Below are positions 7,933 to 16,160 of a DNA stretch of 35,418 nucleotides, piece by piece. The notes under the pieces were generated by a model. That model had not been told where the DNA came from and did no database searches. It saw only the letters and a program-made list of their open reading frames with translations. The translations under genes were made by a program, and so were the position numbers. Positions within the stretch are counted from its first letter, which is position 1. Every line of letters begins with the position of its first letter. The stretch is from JBBPYC01 sp038200275 (lineage in GTDB: Bacteria; Pseudomonadota; Gammaproteobacteria; Burkholderiales; Burkholderiaceae_C): assembly GCA_038200275.1 (NCBI GenBank), contig JBBPYC010000004.1, positions 1-35,418 of the forward strand, given 5' to 3'.

Positions 7933-9156
7933 TCAAGAAAACGCCGGCAAGCCTGTCTGTGCCCGCCCCAGGATCAACGCATGCACGTCGTGCGTACCTT
8001 CGTAAGTATTCACGGTCTCCAGATTGATCATGTGGCGGATCACGTGGTACTCATCGTGAATGCCGTTGCCGCCGTGCATGTCGCGCGACATGCGGGCGAT
8101 GTCGAGCGACTTGCCGCAGCTGTTGCGCTTGATCAGGCTGACCATCTCGGGCGTCGACCTGCCTTCGTCCATCAACCGGCCGACTCGCAGGCAGCCTTGC
8201 AGGCCCAGTGCGATCTCAGTCTGCATGTCGGCCAGTTTTTTCTGGATCAACTGGGTTTGTGCAAGCGGCCGGCCGAATTGCTTGCGGTCCATCGTGTACT
8301 GCCGCGCGCGGTGCCAGCAATCTTCCGCAGCACCCAGCGCGCCCCAGGCGATGCCGTAGCGTGCCTTGTTCAGGCAGCCGAACGGGCCTTTCAGGCCGTT
8401 CACGTTCGGCAGCAGATTCGTGGCTGGCACGAACACGTCATCCATCACGATCTCGCCAGTGGTCGATGCACGCAGGCTCATCTTGCCTTCGATCTTCGGC
8501 GCAGTCAGGCCCTTCATGCCTTTCTCCAGAATGAAGCCGCGGATTGCCTGCTGGCCAACCTGACTAGCACCAGCCGCATCGGCCCCGCCTTCGATCAGCT
8601 TGGCCCAGACCACGAACACGTCGGCGATCGGCGCGTTGGTGATCCACATCTTGGCGCCGTTCATGACGAAGCCGTCGACACCGTCGCGGGTGGTCGGCAC
8701 AGCGCGCGTGATCATGCTGCCCGGGTCCGAGCCGTGGTTCGGCTCGGTCAAGCCGAAGCAGCCGACCCATTCGCCGGTCGCCAGCTTGGGCAAGAATTTC
8801 TCTCTCTGCTCCTCGCTGCCGTATTCGTGGATCGGATGCATCACGAGCGAACTCTGCACGCTCATCGCGCTTCGATAGCCGCTATCCACGCGCTCGACTT
8901 CCCGCGCGACGAGGCCATAGCTGACATAGTTCAACCCTGGGCAACCGTAGCCGTCGATACTCGAGCCCAGAAACCCCATCTCGCCGAACTCATTCATGAT
9001 CTCGCGATCAAATTTCTCCTCCCGCGCAGCCATCAGCACGCGGGTCTGCAATCGCTCTTGGCAGAAGGAGTGCGCGGCATCTACGATGGCCCGCTCGTCG
9101 TCGCTGAGCTGATCGATCAGCAAAAACGGGTCTTTCCAGTCGAATTGGGCTTTCAT
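7933..9156 (-). CDS. gcdH: Glutaryl-CoA dehydrogenase
   Basis: 407-residue acyl-CoA dehydrogenase of the glutaryl-CoA type, an FAD enzyme that oxidises and decarboxylates glutaryl-CoA to crotonyl-CoA in lysine, tryptophan and aromatic-ring catabolism. The ATG at 9156 is preceded by AAGGAG at the right distance. Visible signs: FGLTEPNHGSDPGSM (FAD/substrate region), KMWITNAPIADVFVVWAK, the Arg-containing MSLRASTTGEI, and the catalytic base Glu386 in TVNTYEGTHDVHALILGR, characteristic of this subfamily. It is divergent from msrA with a 117-base gap. That gap contains a small palindrome GTGC-TGT-GCAC (9221-9231), a possible operator, but no regulator gene is adjacent. Confidence 0.95.
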   Translation of the reverse strand: MKAQFDWKDPFLLIDQLSDDERAIVDAAHSFCQERLQTRVLMAAREEKFDREIMNEFGEMGFLGSSIDGYGCPGLNYVSYGLVAREVERVDSGYRSAMSVQSSLVMHPIHEYGSEEQREKFLPKLATGEWVGCFGLTEPNHGSDPGSMITRAVPTTRDGVDGFVMNGAKMWITNAPIADVFVVWAKLIEGGADAAGASQVGQQAIRGFILEKGMKGLTAPKIEGKMSLRASTTGEIVMDDVFVPATNLLPNVNGLKGPFGCLNKARYGIAWGALGAAEDCWHRARQYTMDRKQFGRPLAQTQLIQKKLADMQTEIALGLQGCLRVGRLMDEGRSTPEMVSLIKRNSCGKSLDIARMSRDMHGGNGIHDEYHVIRHMINLETVNTYEGTHDVHALILGRAQTGLPAFS

Positions 9157-9273
9157 GCTAGTGTCTCCTTCAAGCAATGGGATCGGGCTGAAGTGGGCAC
9201 GACCAACGACCGTTGTTGATGTGCTGTGCACTTTTAAACCCGAGAAAAATGATGGTGATGTCTGAGGATCATT

Positions 9274-9846
9274 ATGGCGAATGAAGCAATACAGTCCGGC
9301 CTTAATGGCCAATCGGGACAAACGATTGTTCTGGGCGGTCGCTGCTTCTGGTGCACTGAAGCGGTGTTCGACCGGATGCTGGGCATCACCGATGTGGAAA
9401 GTGGCTATCCACAAGGGCACGTGGACCAACCCAGCTATGAGCAGGTCGGCAGCGGATCCACCGGCCACAACGAAGTCGTCAAGCTGACTTTCGATCCGGC
9501 GTCCGTCAGCTTGCGCCAGATCCTTGAAGTGTTTTTCGTCATACATGACTCGACCACGCCGAACCGCCAAGGCAACGACGTCGGCACGCAGTACCGCAGC
9601 GGTATCTACTACCATAACGATGAGCACAAGCAGATTCCGCAGGAGGTGATCGATGAGCTGACGCAGGCCAAGGCGTTCGGCCGGCCGATCGTGACCGAGC
9701 TGGAGGCACTGGCCAACCACTCCACGGCCGAGGCCTACCACCAGGACTACTTCACGAACCATCCGAATCAGGGTTACTGCGCGATGGTTGCGGCACCGAA
9801 GGTCGAGAAATTTCGGCGTACCTTCCAGCAACTGGTGCGGGCCTGA
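9274..9846 (+). CDS. msrA: Peptide-methionine (S)-S-oxide reductase
   Basis: 190 residues. MsrA reduces the S epimer of methionine sulfoxide in oxidised proteins, using thioredoxin. The ATG at 9274 follows TGAGGA. The active-site region reads GGRCFWCTEA: catalytic Cys24 is present with the FW pair and a second Cys27, but the residue just before the Cys is Arg23 instead of the usual Gly. Further family signs are SGYPQGH, YEQVGSGSTGHNEVV, HDSTTPNRQGNDVGTQYRS and HQDYFTNHPNQGYC. The downstream gene begins 16 bases after the stop, so the two are probably cotranscribed. Confidence 0.95.
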   Translation: MANEAIQSGLNGQSGQTIVLGGRCFWCTEAVFDRMLGITDVESGYPQGHVDQPSYEQVGSGSTGHNEVVKLTFDPASVSLRQILEVFFVIHDSTTPNRQGNDVGTQYRSGIYYHNDEHKQIPQEVIDELTQAKAFGRPIVTELEALANHSTAEAYHQDYFTNHPNQGYCAMVAAPKVEKFRRTFQQLVRA

Positions 9847-9862
9847 CCACGGACGTCATCAT

Positions 9863-10660
9863 ATGAACACAGACGAATTGCTCGCGCATGCCGACAGCGG
9901 CACCCTGTGGCCCGCCGAGCGCGCAGCGCTGCAATCGGCGAACGTTCCGCAAGCCTACCGAATGCAGCTCGATCTGCGGGCAGCGCGGATGGCGCGGGGC
10001 GAACGCCCTCGCGGCTTCAAGATCGGCTTCACCAATCGCACCATCTGGCCGCGTTATGACGTCTCCGCGCCCATCTGGGGGACCGTCTGGGACCACACGG
10101 TCCAGCTGGGTGAGGACAAGGGGACCGTAACGCTGGCCAACATCTGCCAGCCGCGCATCGAGCCCGAATGCGTGCTGGGCATTGCAGCCGAGCCGCCAGC
10201 GGATGCCGATCTGCAGCAGTTGTTCGAATGCCTCGATTGGGTCGCTCCAGGTTTCGAGATCGTGCAGTCGCACTGTGCGGACTGGAAATTTCTGGCGTCC
10301 GAGACGATTGCCGATGGGGGACTGCATGCGCGGCTGCTGGTAGGCCAACGCACGCTGGCGCGTGAACTGGCCATGGATGCGGCCGAGCTTGAAGCAACGC
10401 TAGCGCACTGCGCAGTCAGCCTCTACTGCGACGACGCGCTGGTCGACGGCGGCATCGGTGCGAGCGTGCTCGATGGACCGCTGCACGCGCTGCGGTATCT
10501 GCTGCTCGAATTGCAGAATTGCCCTGGCGCACCGCGCCTGAAAGCGGGCGACGTGGTGACGACCGGCACCTGGACCGATGCCTGGCCGGTCCAGCCCGGG
10601 CAACGCTGGCGCGCGGAGTTCGAGCCACCTCTCAGCACGCTGGAAGCCGAACTGAACTGA
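9863..10660 (+). CDS. 2-keto-4-pentenoate hydratase-like protein (FAH superfamily)
   Basis: 265 residues from ATG 9863. It belongs to the hydratase branch of the fumarylacetoacetate-hydrolase fold (MhpD/DmpE/HpaH-like), which adds water to 2-hydroxydienoates in meta-cleavage pathways using a divalent metal. Seen: RGFKIGFTNRTIWPRY and APIWGTVWDHTV near residues 50-80, the acidic metal-ligand region PRIEPECVLGIA (about 95-106), FEIVQSH, and a C-terminal GDVVTTGTWTD, where the family usually has GDxVxTGTxT. No ring-cleavage genes are adjacent; its neighbour is msrA. Substrate unknown; a decarboxylase role is also possible in this family. Confidence 0.8.
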   Translation: MNTDELLAHADSGTLWPAERAALQSANVPQAYRMQLDLRAARMARGERPRGFKIGFTNRTIWPRYDVSAPIWGTVWDHTVQLGEDKGTVTLANICQPRIEPECVLGIAAEPPADADLQQLFECLDWVAPGFEIVQSHCADWKFLASETIADGGLHARLLVGQRTLARELAMDAAELEATLAHCAVSLYCDDALVDGGIGASVLDGPLHALRYLLLELQNCPGAPRLKAGDVVTTGTWTDAWPVQPGQRWRAEFEPPLSTLEAELN

Positions 10661-10687
10661 GTCACACCGCGCGGTGCGCAGTCCGTT

Positions 10688-11251
10688 TCAAGGCATGCGC
10701 GGCACCCGTGCCAACACCTTGAAAGCCGCCTGAATTGCGCGCACGTCCGGCATGGCACGCACGTGCCAGCGGATCAGTGGTACACCGGCAGCGGCCGTCG
10801 CAGCATCTTTCTTCGCATCGGTTGCCATGCGTTCTTCCAGTTCGTGGGAGCTGTCATCCAGCTCGACCGCGGCAATCACGGAGCCATCCGGCGCGCAAAC
10901 CACGAAGTCATAGCTCAGCCGGCAGATGCGGTTGTTCCATTCGTGGAAGTCGTAATCCGGCTTCACGCCGAGCACACGCGAAACCTGCACTTGCGCCAGC
11001 ACGATTTGCTGAGGCAGCGCGCGCACCAATCTTTGGTAGAGCTGCAACTCGGGCGCCGAAATCACACGGCGCGCATAGAGTGGCCAGCGCAACCGGCGGC
11101 GAACCACAAGTGCCCACCAGATCAGCCAGATCAAAAGCACGCTGACGACGACCGCGGCTACGCCGAGAGGCAGCCAATAAGCGTCAAGAAAGGTGGAAAC
11201 GGAAGCGGGGATCAGCGACAACGGGCGGGGGATACGCAGTGCGTTCGGCAA
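10688..11251 (-). CDS. Membrane-anchored DUF2726 protein
   Basis: 187 residues with one strongly hydrophobic segment (about 26-50) and a cytoplasmic DUF2726 domain. The domain shows LYQRLVRALPQQIVLAQVQVSRVL, then YDFVVCAPDGSVIAAVELDDSSH and a C-terminal GVPLIRWHVRAMPD. DUF2726 has a fold resembling PD-(D/E)xK nucleases; here Asp in YDF and Glu in VELDD occupy the expected places. The start is uncertain: an in-frame stop lies just upstream of 11251 and only TTG codons (11251, or residue 12) precede the membrane segment; no strong RBS is seen. It converges on the hydratase gene, leaving 27 bases. Function unknown. Confidence 0.75.
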   Translation of the reverse strand: MPNALRIPRPLSLIPASVSTFLDAYWLPLGVAAVVVSVLLIWLIWWALVVRRRLRWPLYARRVISAPELQLYQRLVRALPQQIVLAQVQVSRVLGVKPDYDFHEWNNRICRLSYDFVVCAPDGSVIAAVELDDSSHELEERMATDAKKDAATAAAGVPLIRWHVRAMPDVRAIQAAFKVLARVPRMP

Positions 11252-11394
11252 TGCGCATCAGTCAAGCTATTAAGCGGCTTGGGCAAACGACAAGCCCGGG
11301 CATGCAGTCGCTTGCGCAGCAACGGCTGGCCAACGCAAACTCCAGCACATGGTGGGCGGCGAGCCGATCGGCCAGCTTGCTCGCAGCCCCGCTA

Positions 11395-12465
11395 TCAAGC
11401 GTGGAGTGCGTCCGACAGGTACCGCCCGTAGCGCTGCTCTGCTGCAGCCAGCGCGGGTGCGATGGAAGGGTGCAGACGTACGCCGTCACTCTGGCTGGTT
11501 GCACGCAGCGCTAGTCCGCGCTGCCCCGGCAGCCGGACCGGCCGCACCGGATCGATCGGCACGTTGTCACGGCAACGCGCAGCCACATGATCCATCTGAC
11601 GCAGGAACGCATTACGGCCGCCGAACGCATTGAGGTCGTGCATCGTGAGATAGACGGTCGCGCCCCAGCCCTCGGACGGATCGGCGCGGCCATGACCGGC
11701 CAGGCCGCCAGTCAACGCCTCGATCAACAGCGCCAGCCCATAGCCCTTGTGGCCGTGGTCCAGACCACCGACTGGCAGCAACGTGCCGGGTGGGTTCGCG
11801 AATAGCGCGTTTGGGTCGTTCGACGGGTTGCCCTTGGCATCCATCAACCAGTCCTGCTCGAATCGTTCGCCAGCCGCACGCTTGCGGTTCGTCATGCCGT
11901 TGGTCGTGATCGATGCGGAGATGTCGAGCATCACGCCGCCGTCAGTCAGCGGAAAGCCGAGCGCGATCGGGTTCGGAGTAAACACCGCCTGGGTGCCGCC
12001 GAACGGCGCGATGCTGGCGCTGCGCGGGTCTGAGCAGGCCAGCATCAGCAGCATATTCTCTTCCAGCGCGCGCAGCATGTAGACCGCAAGGCATGCGATG
12101 TGATGGCTGCGCCGGATCACCAGCGTTGCGCTGCCGAGTTCACGCGCGCGGGGCAGCAGCAGGTCGATGCCGCGGTGCACCAGCCACGGGCCGGGCAAGC
12201 GGCGCCCATCCCAGAGGACAGCGGCCGGCTTGTCCGACACGGTCTGCGGTTCGCCGGACTTGGTCATGCCGCCCGACTCGACCTCTTTCAGATAGCCGGG
12301 CAGTTGCGCCAGGCCGTGCGTGTCATGGCCGAGCAGATCGCCTTCGACCAACGTTTCCGCAACCGACGCGGCCATGAGTGCGGTGAGGCCGGCTGCCACC
12401 AGCAGGTCCGTAGCGTAGGTGATCAGTTTGGCAGCGTGGTAGCGGGGGGTGGTGTCTTGAGTCAT
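11395..12465 (-). CDS. Ldh2-family malate/L-lactate/sulfolactate-type dehydrogenase
   Basis: 356-residue NAD(P)-dependent 2-hydroxyacid dehydrogenase of the Ldh2/MDH2 fold, unrelated to Rossmann-type MDH. Visible signs: EGDLLGHDTHGLAQLPGYL (residues 41-59), the active-site stretch RRSHHIACLAVYM, TPNPIALGFP, DISAS and GGLDHGHKGYGLALLIEALT. Family members act on malate, lactate, ureidoglycolate, 2,3-diketogulonate or (R)-sulfolactate (ComC). It starts 25 bases after the tctA stop on the same strand, so it is the last gene of a tctCBA operon and probably oxidises the imported 2-hydroxy acid. In the common SNHFG motif the Gly is replaced here (SHHIA). Confidence 0.88.
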   Translation of the reverse strand: MTQDTTPRYHAAKLITYATDLLVAAGLTALMAASVAETLVEGDLLGHDTHGLAQLPGYLKEVESGGMTKSGEPQTVSDKPAAVLWDGRRLPGPWLVHRGIDLLLPRARELGSATLVIRRSHHIACLAVYMLRALEENMLLMLACSDPRSASIAPFGGTQAVFTPNPIALGFPLTDGGVMLDISASITTNGMTNRKRAAGERFEQDWLMDAKGNPSNDPNALFANPPGTLLPVGGLDHGHKGYGLALLIEALTGGLAGHGRADPSEGWGATVYLTMHDLNAFGGRNAFLRQMDHVAARCRDNVPIDPVRPVRLPGQRGLALRATSQSDGVRLHPSIAPALAAAEQRYGRYLSDALHA

Positions 12466-12490
12466 GCAGTAGCGAGCGGGACGGTTGGGT

Positions 12491-13984
12491 TCAGGTCGGC
12501 CGTATCACGGCACGACGCCTGCGCATATTGGCATAGCCGGACCCGGCCCACACCAGCACCGTGAATATCGCGAGACCAGCCGCGATAGGGCGTTCGACGA
12601 ACGCAAGCCAGCTGCCGTCGGACTTGATCATCGACGTGATGAAATTCTCTTCAAGCATCTTGCCCAGCAAGATACCGAGGATGGCCGGCGCAATCGGAAA
12701 ACCGTTCTCCTCCAGCAACCAGCCGAGCACACCGAAGCCAAGCAGGATCCACAGATCGAACGTCGAGTTGTTGATTGCAAACGACCCGACGAGGCAGAAA
12801 ATCAGGATGATCGGCATCAACACATTGCGCGGCATCTTGAGCAGCCGGCTTGCGACCTTGATGCAGAGCCAGCCCAGCGGAAGCATCAGCAGGTTCGCCA
12901 GCACGAATACGATGAACACCGCGTAGATGTTTTCCGGATTGTTCATGAAGATCAATGGTCCCGGGTTCATGTGCTTCATGTAGAGCACGCCGATCACGAT
13001 GGCCGTGATCGAGTCGCCGGGGATGCCGAACACCAGCGCCGGCACCCAGGCGCCGGCCAGCGCGCTGTTGTTGGCCGCACCGGCTTCAACCAGCCCCTCT
13101 GGATGGCCGGTGCCGAACTTCTCCGGCGTCTTCGACATCTTTCGGCTCATCGCATACGACATCCAGGCCGCCATATCGGCACCTGCACCCGGCAGGATGC
13201 CGACGGCCGTGCCCACCACACTGCCTCGCAGCGTCTGCTTCGGGTACTGCTTCATCAGCCCCCACATGCCCTTGAAGACCGAACCGATTTGCTGGCTAAA
13301 ACCCAGCAGCTGGTCCTTGGTCAGCGTAAAACGCAGGATCTCGGAGATCGCGAACATGCCGATCATGGCCGGGATCAGGCTGACGCCGCCGAGCAGATCG
13401 ATGTTGTCGAACGTGAAGCGCGGGAAGCCCGCCGGGTTGTCCAGCCCGACGCAGCCAATCAGCAGGCCCAAAAACAGCGTCACCAGGCCTTTGACGGGGT
13501 TGTCGCCGGTGATGAACACCGCACAGGTAAGGCCCAGCACGACCAGCCAGAAATACTCGAATGAGCTGAATTGAATCGCGACCTCGGCCAGTGCGGGAGC
13601 TGCCACGATCAGCACCGCAGTGCCGAACAGGCCGCCGATTGCGGAGAAAACCAAGCCGATACCAAGGGCAGTCTCGCCATGTCCTTTCTTGGTCATCGCA
13701 TACGACTCGTCGACATACGCAGCCGAGGCGGGCGTGCCGGGGATGCGAAGCAGCGCACCGGGAATGTCGCCAGCGAAGATCGCCATCGCAGTCGCCGTCA
13801 CGATTGCGGCAACGGCCGGCACCGGGTCCAGGAAGAACGTGATCGGCACCAGAAGCGCTGTCGCCATAGTGGCGGTAAGTCCCGGCACCGCACCCACGAA
13901 CATCCCGAACGCGCCAGCGAACAGCATCGCCAGCAGAGTATCCGGACGCGCGACCATTTGGAAGGCAAGAAGTATGGCGTCCAT
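12491..13984 (-). CDS. tctA: Tripartite tricarboxylate transporter large permease TctA
   Basis: About 497 residues, very hydrophobic with 10-12 predicted membrane helices. It is the ion-coupled translocation subunit of a TTT carrier for di- or tricarboxylates. Family signatures are FVGAVPGLTATMATALLVPI near the N-terminus, AGDIPGALLRIPGTPASAAY, and the second copy GILPGAGADMAAWMSYAMSR. TTG (13987) and ATG (13984) are adjacent possible starts; ATG is preferred. The gene follows tctB by 34 bases on the same strand. The cytoplasmic tail ends in a basic MRRRR-like stretch. Confidence 0.95.
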   Translation of the reverse strand: MDAILLAFQMVARPDTLLAMLFAGAFGMFVGAVPGLTATMATALLVPITFFLDPVPAVAAIVTATAMAIFAGDIPGALLRIPGTPASAAYVDESYAMTKKGHGETALGIGLVFSAIGGLFGTAVLIVAAPALAEVAIQFSSFEYFWLVVLGLTCAVFITGDNPVKGLVTLFLGLLIGCVGLDNPAGFPRFTFDNIDLLGGVSLIPAMIGMFAISEILRFTLTKDQLLGFSQQIGSVFKGMWGLMKQYPKQTLRGSVVGTAVGILPGAGADMAAWMSYAMSRKMSKTPEKFGTGHPEGLVEAGAANNSALAGAWVPALVFGIPGDSITAIVIGVLYMKHMNPGPLIFMNNPENIYAVFIVFVLANLLMLPLGWLCIKVASRLLKMPRNVLMPIILIFCLVGSFAINNSTFDLWILLGFGVLGWLLEENGFPIAPAILGILLGKMLEENFITSMIKSDGSWLAFVERPIAAGLAIFTVLVWAGSGYANMRRRRAVIRPT

Positions 13985-14018
13985 CAACGGCCCGGAAATT
14001 CAGTGAAGTAAGGCCCGC

Positions 14019-14486
14019 TCACCACGCGAACCGCTCAAGCAGTCCCCACGGCAGCGGCACTTTGAGCAACTTGTAGAACGCGGTGTGGATCGCCAGCGTC
14101 GCAATCAGCGCCACAGCCAGGTTCAGACTCCAGCGCACGCCGCAGGCCCACTGCAGCGCAACCAGCAGCGTGATGCTGCAGACGATGAAGCCAAGCGTAT
14201 CCACCAGCATGATGTAGAGCACCGTGCCAGCGATCACGATCGCAAAAGCCAGCAGGTGCCGGCCCGACCGCAGCCCTTCGCCCAGTTGGAACCGGTGCTG
14301 CTTTTCGCTGATGCCCTGCCATATCAACGCGAGCGAGGCGAGCGCGAGGCCCGCCGCGATCACACCAGGGAATACGGCCGGCCCGTAGTCCTGGCCTGGC
14401 GCAGGCGGAAAGCCCTGCACATGCCAAAGCACCAGCAGCGACAGCACCAGGAGCACACCGCCGATCAGGCTGTCATGGATCCGCAT
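14019..14486 (-). CDS. tctB: Tripartite tricarboxylate transporter small permease TctB
   Basis: 155 residues with four predicted membrane helices, the small membrane subunit that pairs with TctA. It begins with the usual basic start then SLIGGVLLVLSLLVLWHVQGF and contains the PGPAVFPGVIAAGLALASL-like segment (here YGPAVFPGVIAAGLALASL), which marks TctB proteins. The position between tctC and tctA is the standard order. The start ATG at 14486 has only a weak RBS and lies 27 bases after the tctC stop, so coupling to upstream translation is likely. Confidence 0.92.
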   Translation of the reverse strand: MRIHDSLIGGVLLVLSLLVLWHVQGFPPAPGQDYGPAVFPGVIAAGLALASLALIWQGISEKQHRFQLGEGLRSGRHLLAFAIVIAGTVLYIMLVDTLGFIVCSITLLVALQWACGVRWSLNLAVALIATLAIHTAFYKLLKVPLPWGLLERFAW

Positions 14487-14513
14487 AAATTCGCTAGAGT
14501 ACCGTGCGCTTGG

Positions 14514-15485
14514 CTACTTGGCGATGCCAACTGCCTTCATCGCCGCGCCGAGTTCCTCGTCGCTGGCCTTCATGAACTGCGCGAACTGCGCTGGCGGTTC
14601 ATACAACGCGCCGAAGCCGCGCGAGGCAAGAAATTCCTGATAGGTCTTGCCCTCGAAGATTTTCTTCAACGCTGCAGCGTACTTGTCAGCCACATCCTTT
14701 GGCATGCCCTTCGGCCCTGCAATGCCGCGCCAAGCACCCGCATTCCATTTCTTCCCGTCGGCCGATTCGTACAGCGGCACCTTCGGAAACAGGTTGTCCG
14801 ACTTGGCACTTAGCAGGATCAGCGGGCGCACCTTGTCGGCTTCGATCAGCGCACGCGCCTCGGGCAGCGAGCACGACACCACCTGGATGCCGCCCGCCAA
14901 CAAGTCCTGCAAGCCGGGCGCTGCGCCCTGGGTTGGCACCCAACCAATCGCATCGCCGGGCAGCTTGTTGTCGACCAGCCAACGCGCCATGCCCAAGTGC
15001 CAGATGCCGCCCTGGCCGGTGCCGCTGGCTTTCATCTTGCCCGGGTCCTTCTTGGCTGCTTCAAGCAGATCCTTGCCGGTCTTGATTGGCGAATCCTGCC
15101 GCACGAAGATTGCGTTCGGGTCGAAGTTCATCAACGCCAGCGGCGTGTAGTCGGCACCGGTCAGCTTGGTCAGGCCGATGTGATGCATCATGCCGATCTC
15201 CACCGTGATGATGCCGATCGTGTAGCCGTCCGCATTCGACGCTGCAATCGCCGAATGGCCGACCACGCCGGAGCCGCCGGTGCGGTTCACCACGTTGACG
15301 GGCTGCTTCAACTCATTTTCCAGCTCGGCGGCCACCACGCGCCCGACCGCATCGGTGCCGCCACCGGCGCTCCAGGGCACGATCAGCGTGATCGGCCGTT
15401 CCGGCCAAGCAGCTTGGGCGGCGCCGGCAAATGCCAGCAGCAAGGTGGTGGCGCCTAAGGTGGCAAGGGCTTTGCGTCGAAACAT
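14514..15485 (-). CDS. tctC: Tct/Bug-family periplasmic solute-binding protein TctC
   Basis: 323 residues. Sec signal peptide MFRRKALATLGATTLLLAFA with AQA cleavage after residue 25. The mature part opens with WPERPITLIVPWSAGGGTDAV, the hallmark of Bug receptors, and has NRTGGSGVVGHSAIA and DGYTIGIIT, which bind the carboxylate through water and the two pyrrolidine-like loops. The ATG at 15485 has AAGGAGA about 9 bases upstream, the best RBS of the operon, so it is the first gene. The substrate of Bug proteins varies (citrate, terephthalate, nicotinate, sulfolactate); the linked Ldh2 dehydrogenase suggests a 2-hydroxy acid. Confidence 0.94.
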   Translation of the reverse strand: MFRRKALATLGATTLLLAFAGAAQAAWPERPITLIVPWSAGGGTDAVGRVVAAELENELKQPVNVVNRTGGSGVVGHSAIAASNADGYTIGIITVEIGMMHHIGLTKLTGADYTPLALMNFDPNAIFVRQDSPIKTGKDLLEAAKKDPGKMKASGTGQGGIWHLGMARWLVDNKLPGDAIGWVPTQGAAPGLQDLLAGGIQVVSCSLPEARALIEADKVRPLILLSAKSDNLFPKVPLYESADGKKWNAGAWRGIAGPKGMPKDVADKYAAALKKIFEGKTYQEFLASRGFGALYEPPAQFAQFMKASDEELGAAMKAVGIAK

Positions 15486-15653
15486 GATGTCGGGTCTCCT
15501 TCATGGATTGGATGTGAACCGCTTATTTAGCACTGGCCCGCGCGGCTGCGGCATCCAAACTAACCCTTAGGCGTTGTACCTGCGGAGTCGGTCGATTCTG
15601 CGCGCGGCTTGACCGATGAGCAGCGCTGCGAAGTGCTGCGGCAGAATGTCGCG

Positions 15654-16052
15654 ATGCGCCGAACCCAACCGATCAAGCCAGCAAGCCCGGCCACATGGCG
15701 GCTGCTGATCTGGCTGGTTGCAGCGCTGCTGTTCGGCCAGTCGTTCGGCGCGATCCACCGGATCGTGCATGCCCCGGGCAGTCATTTCGCACTGGCGCAG
15801 CAGTCGGCCACCCAGGCAGGCGTTGGCCAAGCTGCAGGCGCGTCCCCGCTCGTCAAATGGTTCGGTATTCACAGCGCCAGCGACTGCGCGCTGATCGACC
15901 ATGCGCTCCAGCCGACGCCATCGATGGCACCCGTGCTGCTGCCCGCGCCGGTCCTCCTTTCCGCATCGCCTCCGCTCGCGATGGAAGGGATCGTGCCGGC
16001 TGGCTGCCAGTCATCCTTTGACGCGCGCGGCCCGCCTTCGTTGCTCCACTGA
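15654..16052 (+). CDS. Small DUF2946-like membrane/periplasmic protein upstream of ZnuD-like receptor
   Basis: About 132 residues from ATG 15654; an in-frame TTG at 15609 is an alternative, and neither has a strong RBS. One membrane segment (WRLLIWLVAALLFGQSFGA) is followed by HRIVH, then FGIHSASDCALIDHAL and a C-terminal ARGPP. A membrane anchor, an HxxxH, a conserved HxxxDC block and a final ARGPP are features of DUF2946-like proteins found near metal-related TonB receptors in Betaproteobacteria. The His/Cys residues suggest a role with a metal, perhaps as periplasmic chaperone or sensor. It lies 108 bases before the receptor. A small hairpin GTCTTC-N7-GAAGAC (16056-16074) is in the gap. 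Function inferred only. Confidence 0.6.
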   Translation: MRRTQPIKPASPATWRLLIWLVAALLFGQSFGAIHRIVHAPGSHFALAQQSATQAGVGQAAGASPLVKWFGIHSASDCALIDHALQPTPSMAPVLLPAPVLLSASPPLAMEGIVPAGCQSSFDARGPPSLLH

Positions 16053-16160
16053 CGAGTCTTCGCTTTTAGAAGACCTTTGGTTCGATCGCTGATGTGGCGC
16101 CGATTCAGGGCACCACGTCAGCCGTCGCCTGTTCGTTCACGAGCAACGGAGTTCTTTCCC

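Noticed and set aside
12485..13564. A 359-codon plus-strand open frame over tctA
   Set aside because: Antisense to a clear membrane permease; its composition (many His, Asp, Gln, Arg) is the mirror of hydrophobic codons.
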